44,037 nt of DNA, from NCBI GenBank assembly GCA_001804315.1, contig MHFT01000062.1, forward strand, positions 1-44,037. The letters are read 5' to 3'. Both the position numbers and the translations under genes were made by a program. Numbering within the stretch: the first letter of the stretch is position 1; each line of letters starts with the position of its first letter. The stretch comes from Omnitrophica bacterium RIFCSPLOWO2_12_FULL_50_11 (lineage in GTDB: Bacteria > Omnitrophota > Omnitrophia > Omnitrophales > Danuiimicrobiaceae). Below the pieces are notes generated by a model, which did no database searches, was not told the DNA's origin, and saw only the letters and a program-made list of their open reading frames with translations. Shown here one piece after another: positions 1-12,000 of this stretch.

Positions 1-3000
1 GTAGGTTTGAGGTGCAGCCCTGAACTGATAAAAGAGCACAGTGACAATAAGGACAACCCAAGCTGTGCTATTAGCAAAATCAAAGAATCCGAACCAGAGC
101 CCCGTGAAAATTACCGAGATCACTTCGATCATAATGGCCCAAAAAGCGAAACGCCTGTCCTTCGCGCCCGTCGTCGGCAGCAAAACATACTTAATCCGCT
201 CAAGCCTCTCGCGGCCGCCTCCCTTAATCCTTTTTCCCGTGTCCGGGTCATGTTCCCATTGCGCATGAAGACTCTTTCGGTAAATCTGGACACTGTGCCA
301 AAGGTTTCGAGCGAGATTGATCGCCACGCCGTAAAATGCGACCTTTCCGGCAAGCTCGATCGTTTCCTCTAGATGGACCGCTTGCCAGTTTTTCTCTCGA
401 ATACTTGTGATTTCGGCGATGCGGGCTTGACGTTCTTGAGCATTGGCGGGCCGTGAACGTCCTGTCGCCCGAAGAACGTTTTCGTTGTACAAGAAAAGAC
501 GATAGAAGTTTTGATCTTCGGCAAGCCTAACTCCGTTAAAGGCGCCGTGGCCGTTCATTTCCTCCACGATTCGTTTGGGTTCACCCGTTGCAGGAAGAGT
601 TACCTTGCTCACGATTTCATTCGACTGAAGACCCATCTGAAATACATTGTCAATCATTCTTAAGAGTCCCTCCGCGACGGACGGTGTCACTTCGGCGGGG
701 ATCCACTTCATTCGATGCTGCGGATCCTGAAAAATCTCGATTACGGTTTTAAGACGACTCAGAAACCGCTTGGCCGATCTCCGACTAAGTTTTCCTTCTT
801 GGATCTTGGAGGCCAGCGTCTGCTTCCACTCCTCGCTCACAAATGACCCAAGTCCCATTTCGGTGATCCAATTTCCCACCACGACGGCGGGAAGACGTTC
901 TCCCCTTTCGGCTTTGCTCAATTCGATTTTAGAGGGTGTTTGGAGTTCACCCAGGAAATAACGAACCAGCGCAAATATCATCGCTCTCATTTGAACCACA
1001 TTGCCATTCAGCCGTTCTTCTTTGACGGCCCGCAAAAGCGTCTTATCCGGAATTTTTGTTTTGTAGGTCGCCTTGATGACGTACCGAAGGGAAGCGAGAT
1101 CACTAAAGAGGGCCAGCATTTCTTGTCGTGTCATCTGACCGTCTTTAAGAAGCCGTACGTACTCCGCTTGATCGATTCCGGTGGCATCGAAACGGTCAGC
1201 GAGATCAGCCACGAATTTTTCGTCAGACATTTGAACCCGTTCTTGAGTGAGCGGTCTCTGATGGGGCCTTTGCGCTAAGGTGCTGATCACAAATTCTCGA
1301 AGGCCATGTTCTGTATGAAGTTCCGCCGGAGATAAAACATACGGCCGGCCAAAAATAACGGTTCGAAGGTCAACGGGTACGGAGGTAACGGCTTCGGTAA
1401 ACTCCAGGTAATCACGCCGGTCTGCCCCGCGGCCGTCACCTAACAGAGAGAGAAGCAAAGCCTGGAAATCGGGGCCGTTGTAATTTGTCCTGAAATCAAA
1501 ATCATCTGGGACGAGCTGCAGCCGCTGTCCGAAATTCCACAAGGCAAACTTGAGCCGCTCGTGGAACTGATAAGGGTCATTCGTCTCGTCCATCTTCTCG
1601 CCCACATCGACGTTGAGCATCCCAATTTGGTCAACGGTGCCGTGCTGCGGTTTCAACATGTGTTGAAGTAGGGAACGATCCGTTTGATTCATCCGTTTGA
1701 ATCGGTTCCTCATCCGCCACTCGGCGAGCAAATCACCTCTTCCACCGATCCCATAGGAAAGGTAGCGCCGCCACCAAAAGTTCACATCATAAGTGTAATC
1801 CCTGATATAAGGTTGAAGTGAGTCGAGGAGAAGATCCACGCCTAAGTACTGACGCAAAATCCCGTTGACCGTCTGACCGTATACAAAGAAGTCCTCGCCG
1901 ACCCCTCGTTCGGCCAAATTCGAAACTTGACCGGTGGTCAAGGTCATGCCGCTGGGTTCCCAGTGCATTTTGTACCATCCCCACACTTTTTTTCTGGCCT
2001 CGATTTTTTCTTGGACATCAGATAGAGAAAGCGGCCCGTCCGGGTCGAAATCCATTTTCGTCACCATCCGCTCGCACCATTGGCTCGCCGTCATTTGAAG
2101 GCCGCTGTAAATAAAGAAGTCTCGTAGCTGGACCCGAATAAATTCATCGTTTTCACTCATCGCATCTGGAACGAGACCTTCCTCCCTCAGCTCCTGAACG
2201 AAATCGGCAAAGTTGGTACGCTGCCGAACGTGAAACTCATTTTCGATCGGGTAATCGGTCAAAAGGCCGAAAACCGCGTGGTGCATCCGAATCCAATCTT
2301 CAACTTCCATGCCGCGGGACTGGTAGCGGTCAAGCATGTTTTTCATCGTTGTCATCTGCATTTCAAGGAAAAAGGCATGAAAAAGTTCCCGCTCGCGGTC
2401 CTCGGCTTGTCCATTCCACCTGCGGCGTTCTTCCCCGTAACGGGCTTGCCGTCTAAGGAGGTACAAGGCTTCGTGGAGATCATACAAGTTGTCTGTTTCA
2501 TAACGCCCTAGCTTAACCGTTTTCGCAAAGGTCATGCGGCGGAACAAATTCTCCATCGCGACCCCCGCACGAACACCAGTCACCCTGCTGATCTCATCTA
2601 AAAGCTCGAGGCGCTTTTTCAACTCATCTTGGAGTTCTGAAAACTCCTCATACTGCATCGCGTAATAGGATGGCCGTCCGACGAGATCCAAATACTCCCC
2701 CCTCGCTTCAAGATCCGTATCAGACTTTAAAAAGGACTCTCTCAGTCTCGTCCTGAAATCATAGCCCGGAATATGTTCGTGCAATTTATTGATGTACTGA
2801 TTGAAAACGTCTGACTGGATGACTTGAACGAATCGGCGGGCAGCCTCTTCGCCTAACTCCGCCCACGCCATGAGGAGGCCGTAGTGCTCGGAGGTCAACG
2901 TGTCGAACGCCGGAACCTCAGGATGTTGATCCCGCATCGTGATCCCATCGTAAATTTGCTCGATGACGGATTTGGGTCTTTGCGCCCTTTGCGTCATGTC

Positions 3001-6000
3001 CCTTGCAACACGAAGTACCCCAAATCTCCTGTTCACCCTTTCTTTCGCCTCCAGAGCGACCCACTCTGCTTTCTCTTTCTTCCGGGCCGGTGTATCATCC
3101 CAACCAATGAACCCCGCGATGTAAGCGATTTCGCCGTCGAGCCAGCCCGCTGCTTGCGGATCATCGCGATCAAATTCCACGCCCATTAATTCTTGATACT
3201 TCTCGCTTGCAATTGAACCTTGAAACGGGCGCGCGGGATCGGTCGATTCCGGACGCTTGTCCTTGTCAATACCCCAAACGAAAAGCGGCGCGATTTGGGC
3301 CATGTCGCGAAGAGCACGCAAAACTTCCTGGACATCCTCGGCGCTCAGCGTGTCTTTTTCTTTCATCTTCGTTTTAGCAACAGCTGCCGCAAGACCGAAT
3401 AAAGTTCCCTCTCGATCTGCGGGTTTCATCCGGCTTGCGGTAGGACCAAACAACGCTTTGACGTAATCCAGTGCAGCCTTTTGAAATCCTGGAATCAATA
3501 GAACGGTTGCTACTTTTTTGGCAAGTCCATTTGAGTCTTTCCATTCTTGTTCCGCTTCCGGAATCGTCTTGCTCTTCGCAATCCGTGTTCGTCCCCATCC
3601 GTTCCAGACACCGGAAAGTTTCGGATTTTGGCTCATAGCCGTTGAATATTGGTCCCGTCTTAAGCGGATGGCGCGAATTTGTTCATCCGTAAGTTGTGTA
3701 CCGGACGACGCGTAATACAGCCCGTATGCTTCTTCCAAGAGCTCGGTCTTCTTGGCGTCATCCTTTTCTAAAAGTTCAGTGAGCAACTCGCTCGGATAGC
3801 GGTGGAGTTGAACTGGAGGCACCGCTTGAGCCGCTCTGAAAGTAGACCTTACGACGTTGAGTCCTACCGAAGGCGCGTTTTGCGGCACGGGCGGAAGTGG
3901 ATCATGAGTCGTTGGGAAATTCAAAGATGTTCCCTGCTTGCCACTTATTTCTTGAGCCTCAATCCTCGTTGAAACCGCGCCCAGCCCAGCCGCTAACGTG
4001 CCCAACGCGGTAAGTTTCAGAAGAGTCCTCCGACTGAATCGTGCATCCAACTGACGCAGTTCGCTCCTCTGAGCTGCTCTTGCTTTTCTTTCCATTTCTT
4101 TCCTATGCGCTTCTTCATCCTTAATGCGCTGATTGAGCCACGCGTTGAAGGTGCCTTGCGCCACGGTCTTCTCCAAAACAAGCTGGCGGGTTAATCCAGA
4201 TTGGTAAAACTCGGTTCCTGGTTCATATTGTGCACGATACTGCTGCGTCGCTTGAGCGAGGTGGTCGTCCAAAAGTTTCGGCTCGGTTGCGTACTTCTGA
4301 TAATACGCTTCTATTGGAGCGAGTTCTTTCTGCCAAGTTTCTAATCCTTTCTCGGCAACGTTTTGGATGTAATACATGAGTCGGCCGCGGCTTTTGGAGT
4401 CAAGGGCTTCATATGAAACACCCGCGGCGGGAGGAAATCTTCCGCCAAAGGCACGGGCCAAAAGCTGCCAGTGCTTGTCTGATTCGACTTTTAGTTTGTC
4501 GATGCCAACTTTTCTGAGCAAGCTCGTCCATTGTTTTAACTTCGTCGAGTCTCCATAGCGGGCCCACCAGCGGAGAAAACTCATATGAATGGGTCCGATT
4601 TCTGGATCTTCCAAATCGAATCGGGCGAGCTTCTTGCCAGAGAGCAAGTACCAGAGGCCTAGCGCTTCCTGCTGCGTTTCAGGGTAGGATGCTATTGCCG
4701 ATTCAGCAGCGTAAATGCGCGGCGGGATTTCACGGTGAACGAGGTCGTTGACGACCGCGCTGAGGCGGCCTCCGTCCATTGGATTCCTCAGAAGACGGAA
4801 CCGGCGGGCGTAGAGACGCTGCTCAAACGGGCGAATCGTTTTCTTAAGCTCAACGCGATACACAATCTTTTCTGGGTCCTTGATGCCCTCCCCATAAGCC
4901 TCTGTCACCTCACCCATCAAAGCGGCGAAATAAAGGTTGATGAACTCTTCCCGAACGTAGCGATAGAGCGTGCTTCTCGTGGACCTAAGCGTTTTTTCAC
5001 TGTACTCAATGGCCCGGTCGAGATATGGATCTTGTTCCCCCTGACGCTCTTTACCCCTCAGGAAAAACTCGTGCTTTTTCTTGCGGAGGGTCCCGTGATA
5101 GGCGAGCTGCGCGAGATGCGTCCCCAAAGGCGCTCCCAGGCGGGATTGAAGAAGCGGCGGCAAATCGTCCATATGAACCAAAAGTTCTGAGGCCAATTGA
5201 TCGACATGCTCTGCAGTAGGTTCGCTCCCATCGATCAATCCGTATTCGTCCACTTTGACAAATTTAGAGATCTTGCCGCTAAAATGGTTGTCGATAAACT
5301 CCGTGAGAAACGAACCGAGATCATCCTCTAAAAGCCCCAGGACGGCCTTCGACACATGGAGTGAAAAAACATCCGAGCTAAATTTTTCGATGAGGCCTTC
5401 AGTGAGAAACTCATCATTCACGTTTCTTGAGTCGGGATCGCTTTGCCACTCTGCGTGCGTCAAAAGATGGAGGAGACCGCTCAGTGCCAATCGGTTTGGG
5501 ATCGCGTCCTCTGCCTTCATGACGTCGAGCGCCCTGCCGAAGTTCTGCTCCGCCTTGGCAATCATCTCCGCAGTTCTCATATTCTGCTTTTGCCACTCCT
5601 GCCAAAAACTCTTAATACCCCGATCGATATGGTCCATCCGCCGGCTGAGCGACCAGTTGAGCACTTGAATCTTATTGTCCATTTCTTGACGTAACAGTGC
5701 CAGATCCCGATCATGACGTGCCCCAAGCCGGCCAAGATTAAGCTCCAAACGGTTAAGGCGCTCGTCGATACCATGAAAGACAATACTTTCAGCTCCGCCG
5801 TAATAGATGGGTGGAGTCGGCGGAAGAACCGGCTGCTGATACGGTAGCCGGCCGGACCCGAACGGCTTCAGACGCTCGGGCGCAAGCTCGGGCACGGGAA
5901 AGTAAAGTTCCAACGGCGGCAGTTTGTAATCCGGGGCAAATTCAAAGAGGGGCAACGTCAGATTGACATTATGCCGGCGCATTCCGTCTTTCATTGCTGT

Positions 6001-9000
6001 GTGGAATTTATCCCAAAGCCCCGTCGGACGCATCGGGTTCTCGGCATCCAAGTGTGCAGGAAACATATCGATGGAAGACAACTGGCCCGGCAGGCCTGGG
6101 ACATGGGTGGCCCTCCAGTAATTGCCGCTCGCGCCGCGGACATCTCGCACCTCTTCGAGGCCAGGAGTCGTTACGTCCCGGTGCCACTGCATCGCGCGTA
6201 TTTTATAGAGCTCCGCGCGCTCTAACTGCTGGGTGACGACCTCGTCTGTTGCATGACCATATTTGGCCTTGCGCCGAGGCCCCTCCGTGAGTTCGTATAC
6301 GTAAGCCAATGCAGTGCCGAGGTGCTGTTTCAGTGAGATTTTCGGCAGGCCATGACGGTCACGGTACGCCTCCCAAATTTGCTCGTGAATCTTCCACTCT
6401 TCATGCGACATCAAAAGCGAAGCAGCCCACTGCCAGCTGTCAGGCGCAAGTTCATCTTCGTGTGCCACATGCTTATCCGCGTAGAAGTCGAGTCGTGCGC
6501 TGATCTGCTCATTCAAAAGCTTAAAAAATTTCCCCGCCATGTCTTCACCCCTCATGTGCCAGCGGCCGTCATAGATTCGCGCAAAACGCGCGTACCAGTC
6601 CATCGGCGTGAGGCCTTTATATTTTGGATTGGAAACAATTTCGGAGTTGTGGCCGATTTTCCACAAGATCTGACTTAGATCGCCTTGAACAACACTAAAT
6701 TCGAGGGCCCAATCTTTTTTGTACTCTTCTGAGACATGCTTGACCTCTACTTCTTCCCTCTCGAAATGCCGAAAGAGCTGCTCGTAGCCCGGGTCGTCGT
6801 GCAACATGGACCTCAGCTGATCACGAGTAAAACGCTCGGCGCCGAGCGTTATCGAAACTTTTGGTTCAGCCGAGAAAGCTAGGCCTGGAATGCCGGCGAT
6901 ACCAAGCGCGACTGCTGTCGCTGCGTGCAGAAACACCCGTCGGGTTACTTCTCCACCACCCCTCCGAAGTTCACTTCTCCGCAAGCGATCGAACCGGGCG
7001 CGGTCCGCTTCTGAGTACGGGACCCAATACCATTTGCCTTCCCACTTAAAGGGCATCCAGAGACCGTCTTTGCCCGGCCGCCGGGCCGGTTCGAAAATCC
7101 TTGGCTTTTCCGGATCGCCGTTGCCGCCGTACATCTTTTGGGTCCCATCGTATCCATCGTAAACGCCCGCAGCCGCTAGCCTCCGGTGGATTTCCTTGTC
7201 AAACGCGAGCGGCGGAATCAGCGATGTGCCTCTTCTCGTATTTAATCTTTTGTATTCATTCCTTATTTCCTCCTTGATCCACTGTCTAAAGGCCCAGATC
7301 GCATCCTGATCCAGAGGCTGTTCCACTTGCGGCAAATCAGTCCCGTCATCCTGAGTCCCGCCAACGGCGGGGCGAAGGATCTCGCTTTTTGAGATTCCTC
7401 GTCCGGGGGCCGTCCTCATGACGGGATCCTTCGGCTTCTCTTGGAGAGCGGCCTCAGGATGACGAACGCCTGTTTCCGGCGCAAGACGAACTGTAGGAAG
7501 TCCGCGCAAGAGATCTTCCGGCGTTAAGTCTTTTAGGTTCTTGACCTTGCTCGGATCGCCCCAAACTCGTTTTGCCTCTTCCTCGTCCACAGGGGGAACG
7601 TAAGATGATTCATCCAATTGAGGCAGTTTTGGCTGGAGCTCGTCAAGCAGCTCCTTTAAGGTACTTGGCTCAATTCCCTTTTGCAGAAGTGATTCGAGGA
7701 CTTTGACGAGCTCTTCTTGAGCGCGTGCTTCGACGAGCGCTTCAATCGTTTTGGAATCAAGAACTTCCGTTTCGCTCTTTTCTTTTGGCTCGTCTTGTTC
7801 TTGGCGGGCTTTTTCGGCAAGGATGGATTCGAGCTGTTTTTTGACCTTTTGTTCGAGGATTCGGTCGAGCAATTTTTGATCAATTTCGCCTCCTTTTAGG
7901 AGATCGAGGAGGATCGACTTAAGATCAATTTCTTTCCCTTCTTCCTTCTCGATTTGCTCGAGGTTTACTGGAGGAGCACGACCCAAACTTCGACCCCCCA
8001 TCCAGCTCATGAGAGAAGGCAAGTAAACGTACGCGAAGCCAATCACGAGCCCAAGGGCCAACATGCCCGCATAAAGCGCGGGTCTCCAGATTTTCTCTTT
8101 TTTCTTAGGAATCCTCTCTGCCTTCGCCTGAGCCACTTCTATTTGAGGCTGCGGTTCCTTCACGTCTCCAGCTGGTTTTGTTTCCTCTTTAACCCCAACG
8201 TCACCTAGATTGCTTCGGCCATGCTCTGGTTCACTGCCTCGCAATGACGATTTCCGCCGCTCGACCCTCGCTTTTACTTTCTGAACAATGCCGCTTACCC
8301 TCGCGGCCACGTTTCTGTCAATGGCACGAAGCAAGTCGAGAACTTCCTGATCCTCAAGGGTTACCTGTTGAAAGCCGTCAAAAGCCCGATGGAGCTCTTG
8401 TTTCACTTTTTGATAATGCTCACCAAATAACTTTCCCTTGTCGCCAATCTCCTTGGACTTCTTTCTGTCATCAGTCCTATCTAAAATACCCTCAAGTTCA
8501 TCCCAAAAGTCCATGAGCTTTTTCTCATAGATAATTAGAGCATCAGTTGCGCCAACCCAGTCCTTCAAACGATCGACCTCGCGATCTAAAGCCTGGTCTT
8601 CCTCGAGGACCTTGTCCAAATCTCTGAGCGCTTCTTCCAATTCGCGATCGGAATCCGAACGCAATTCCGAGCGGGCGCTCGAAATGAAGCGCAGCGGCAT
8701 TGCGTCCGGCCAATCAGTCTCGTCATCCTGAGCGAAGCGAAGGATCTCGCCTTTTGAGATTCTTCCGCCATCAACCATGGCGGACAAGTCGGCCTTCTCG
8801 CCCGCCAATGTATTTTGGCGGGCGGCCTCAGAATGACGTTGCAGGGGTAACCGAACGCTTAACTTCGTCTCGAGCTCGCTGAGTGTCAGAGCTTGACCCG
8901 TGTCGATACGGACCTCGCTCCGCTCAAGGATTTTCTTGATCCCTGTAAGCGTGTCCAAAATAACGTCTAAGCTTCCTTCGCGGTGGTCAAAGACAGCTGA

Positions 9001-12000
9001 AAGTTCGTCGTTCGTGATCAGGCCGCGGAAGCCATAAATGACCGCCACGTGCTGTAACATCGCCTCCGCTGGTTTCTCGCGATAAGTGAATCCCTTGCTC
9101 AAAGCAACGTGCGCTTTGTAGATGTCAGATAAGATACGTCCGTAAACTTCTGGGTTTTTGAAGTTGGGATTGCGCTCGACGACTCTATTGAAAATCACAC
9201 GGTCCAGGGATATCTCTTGGCTGTCATGTTTGACCGTTACACGGGAGAAGGTTTTCGAAAAAGCGCCTAAAAGATCAAGCAGGATGAAACTTCGTTCCTC
9301 GTCTGCGTTAAATTGATCGTGGAACAGTTTCTTTCTGATGATCATCACGGTCGACGGTTTCAGCGTAAACATCTCGCCTGCGAGTATCCTTCTTTGCGCT
9401 TCCTCGTCGAGCACAAGGAAGCTGGTCCCCTCGGTACGATCCGTCACGTTCCAACCGTCCAGTCGATCCCGAAGGATCGGCAAAAGCGAGACGTGACCGC
9501 TTCCTCTTACGATGGCAATCCCTCCATCCGTATCCCGGGCGATTGCGCCAACAAGGGCAGAGAAGCTTTCTTCGCGCTCCGTGAGCGCGTTTTCGAACTC
9601 GTCGACGATCTGTGTTTCTCGATCGACCACTCTTTGAATGTGTCTTCTCGCCGCCTCATCCGACGTGAGCGTTTTTAAATCACCCTCGCCATATTGAAAA
9701 ATAAGTGGCGTTCTGCTTCCCATAAAGTTAGCGTTGAAACTCAGCTCGTGGTGGAGCCAGTCATAAAAGTTGTTAAAATTCTCAACTTTCACTTCCAAGG
9801 AACCATCCAGGATCCGGTTTAAATATTTGTCATTGAGGAACCGAAGAATCGCGCCTCTTTGATCGGCGCCCTTGCGCGACCGCTCAATGTAGACCGGATT
9901 ATTTACCGTATTCTCAAGGCCTTCGTTCTGACCTCTGAGGAGCGCGCTCCAAATAGCCCCATACTTCGGTTCGAGTTCATCCCAATGGCGAAGGACATAC
10001 ACAAGGAATTGATCCGGCGTCTTGATCTCGCCGGCTACGGATTCATTGCCGGGAAGACTCAGAAAATTTTCCATGACCAGCCGGAGGCCATCCTCTAACT
10101 CAGTGACATTCTCCAAAACAAGTTTTGCATCCTCCGGATGGCGATCCAAAAAGCCTGCTAATGGACCTTTTTGACGGTCGAAGGGTCGGCCGGATGCGTG
10201 ACTGTCAAGCGAAACAAAAATTTCTTTTGCCACGTCATTCTGAGGCCGCCCGCCAAAATACATTGGCGGGCGAGAAGGCCGACTTGTCCGCCATGGTTGA
10301 TGGCGGAAGAATCCCGAACGGGATCCTTCGTCCCGCCACAAGCGGGACTCAGGATGACGGCGTTCAATACGCGGCGCGAAGCGCCGGCTCGTCTTGAGAA
10401 GCTCGATCGCATGGTCACGCACGAGGCCGTCATGCCGAGTACGAACGATGCCAAGGAGAACGCCAGGATATTTAAGATCGCCATCAAGACCGTACGCACT
10501 CAACGTGAATTCCCCGGTCGGCAGATCGTAGAGCGCTGCGAGACGGACGTAGTTTTGAGCAAGGCCTGGATCGATCGTTAAATCAATCGCATTTTCGACA
10601 ACTTGTCTCAAAGAGGGATTGCCCGAGCTGTAGGAAATTCGGATGAGTGACCTAAGCGTTTCGGTACGCGCACCGTAGGATTCGGACGTAGCTGCGTCCC
10701 AGACGAGACTTTCCACCAAAGCGCGCGGCTGAGGGGATGTCAGGAGTCGATCCATTGCCACTAGTCGAACGTGTGGTTCCACACGGTTGAGTAAATCAAC
10801 CGTTTCCTCAGCCGTAATTGGTGCCGGACGTGCCTGTGCTGCTAGTTCCTTTCGGTACACACGGTAAGAGAAAACTCCTCCGGCAATGAACCAAAGAACT
10901 GCTCCCCCAACGACAAACTTCCACGCATGTCCCGCGAGCCAGCCGAAAATGCGCTCACGTTGCTTCTTGCGATGAAGCTCGCGTATATTTTTAGCTACAA
11001 ACGCTCCATCCAAAACCTCGTCTCTACCCCTGACTTCTGGACGACCCTCATAAAGATAAGGCGACACCGGTTGAACAAATGGTTGTCTGATGGGCGGTGC
11101 ACCCCACACAGGTCCCATGGGCGATTCGGTAAATTTGTCCTGCTGGATCGCGAGCGGCCGCTGAATGTCAATCATCGTGGGCATTGCAGGTCGTCTCGCC
11201 ATCGCAATGGGCCAGGCACGCACTTGACTCATCGCAAGTTGACTTTGCGCCAGCTTTTCTTGCTGATTCTTGATCGATTTTGCAAGTGCGATCCCTTGAC
11301 CGGACCCAACCTCTTCGTTCAGAATGTGCAGGATCGCTTCGACAAACGGATTCGCAGACGACTTCGGCAAAGCGGTTGCCATGGTAACGAGTTCGGATGT
11401 CACCGCCGGGTCCGCCTCCTTGCCAAACGGCGCAGACGACGGCGTATCTCCAAGTCGAGAACGAACCTGGGCACGCACATAACCTCTTGTCAGCTCCCAC
11501 GAATCCAGCTCGCCGATTTTCTCTTCGACGTCGCGCCTGGCGGCTCTGTTGCCGTTTGCAATCCGGACGAGACTCACGACTGCTGCTTCTCGGACACGCT
11601 CATCGCCGTCACGAACGCCGATACGGCCGAGCGCATCAATTGCTTGACTGAGGGACGCTCCAGCGTTATCCCTTCTCCCCCCCTGGGGGAGAAGGTCAGG
11701 ATGAGGGGGATTTTCAACGGTCCTCCCCCTCACCTTGCTCCTCTCCCCCTCCGGGGGAGAGGAGATGGCGCTAATCGCTAATTCAGAGACCAGATTCGTA
11801 ACCAAAACGCGCCGTGCCGGGTCCAAATTCGGAAACGCTTGTTCCAAACCAGGCAATGCCTGACTGCCAAGTTTGGCGATCACTGGTGTGACGTCATCAA
11901 CTTCACCGCCTGTCCCTAAATACGTTGAGGGACTCGTTAAGTGCGGGATCACGAGGTCGCTCACGATTTGATCTGCTGTCTCTTGATCTTTGATCTCGAG

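Noticed and set aside
10927-11781. Plus-strand frame of 284 codons
   Set aside because: It is antisense to the giant gene, lacks any recognisable domain and includes translated repeat hairpins. Arg/Ser/His-rich composition is typical of a shadow frame.
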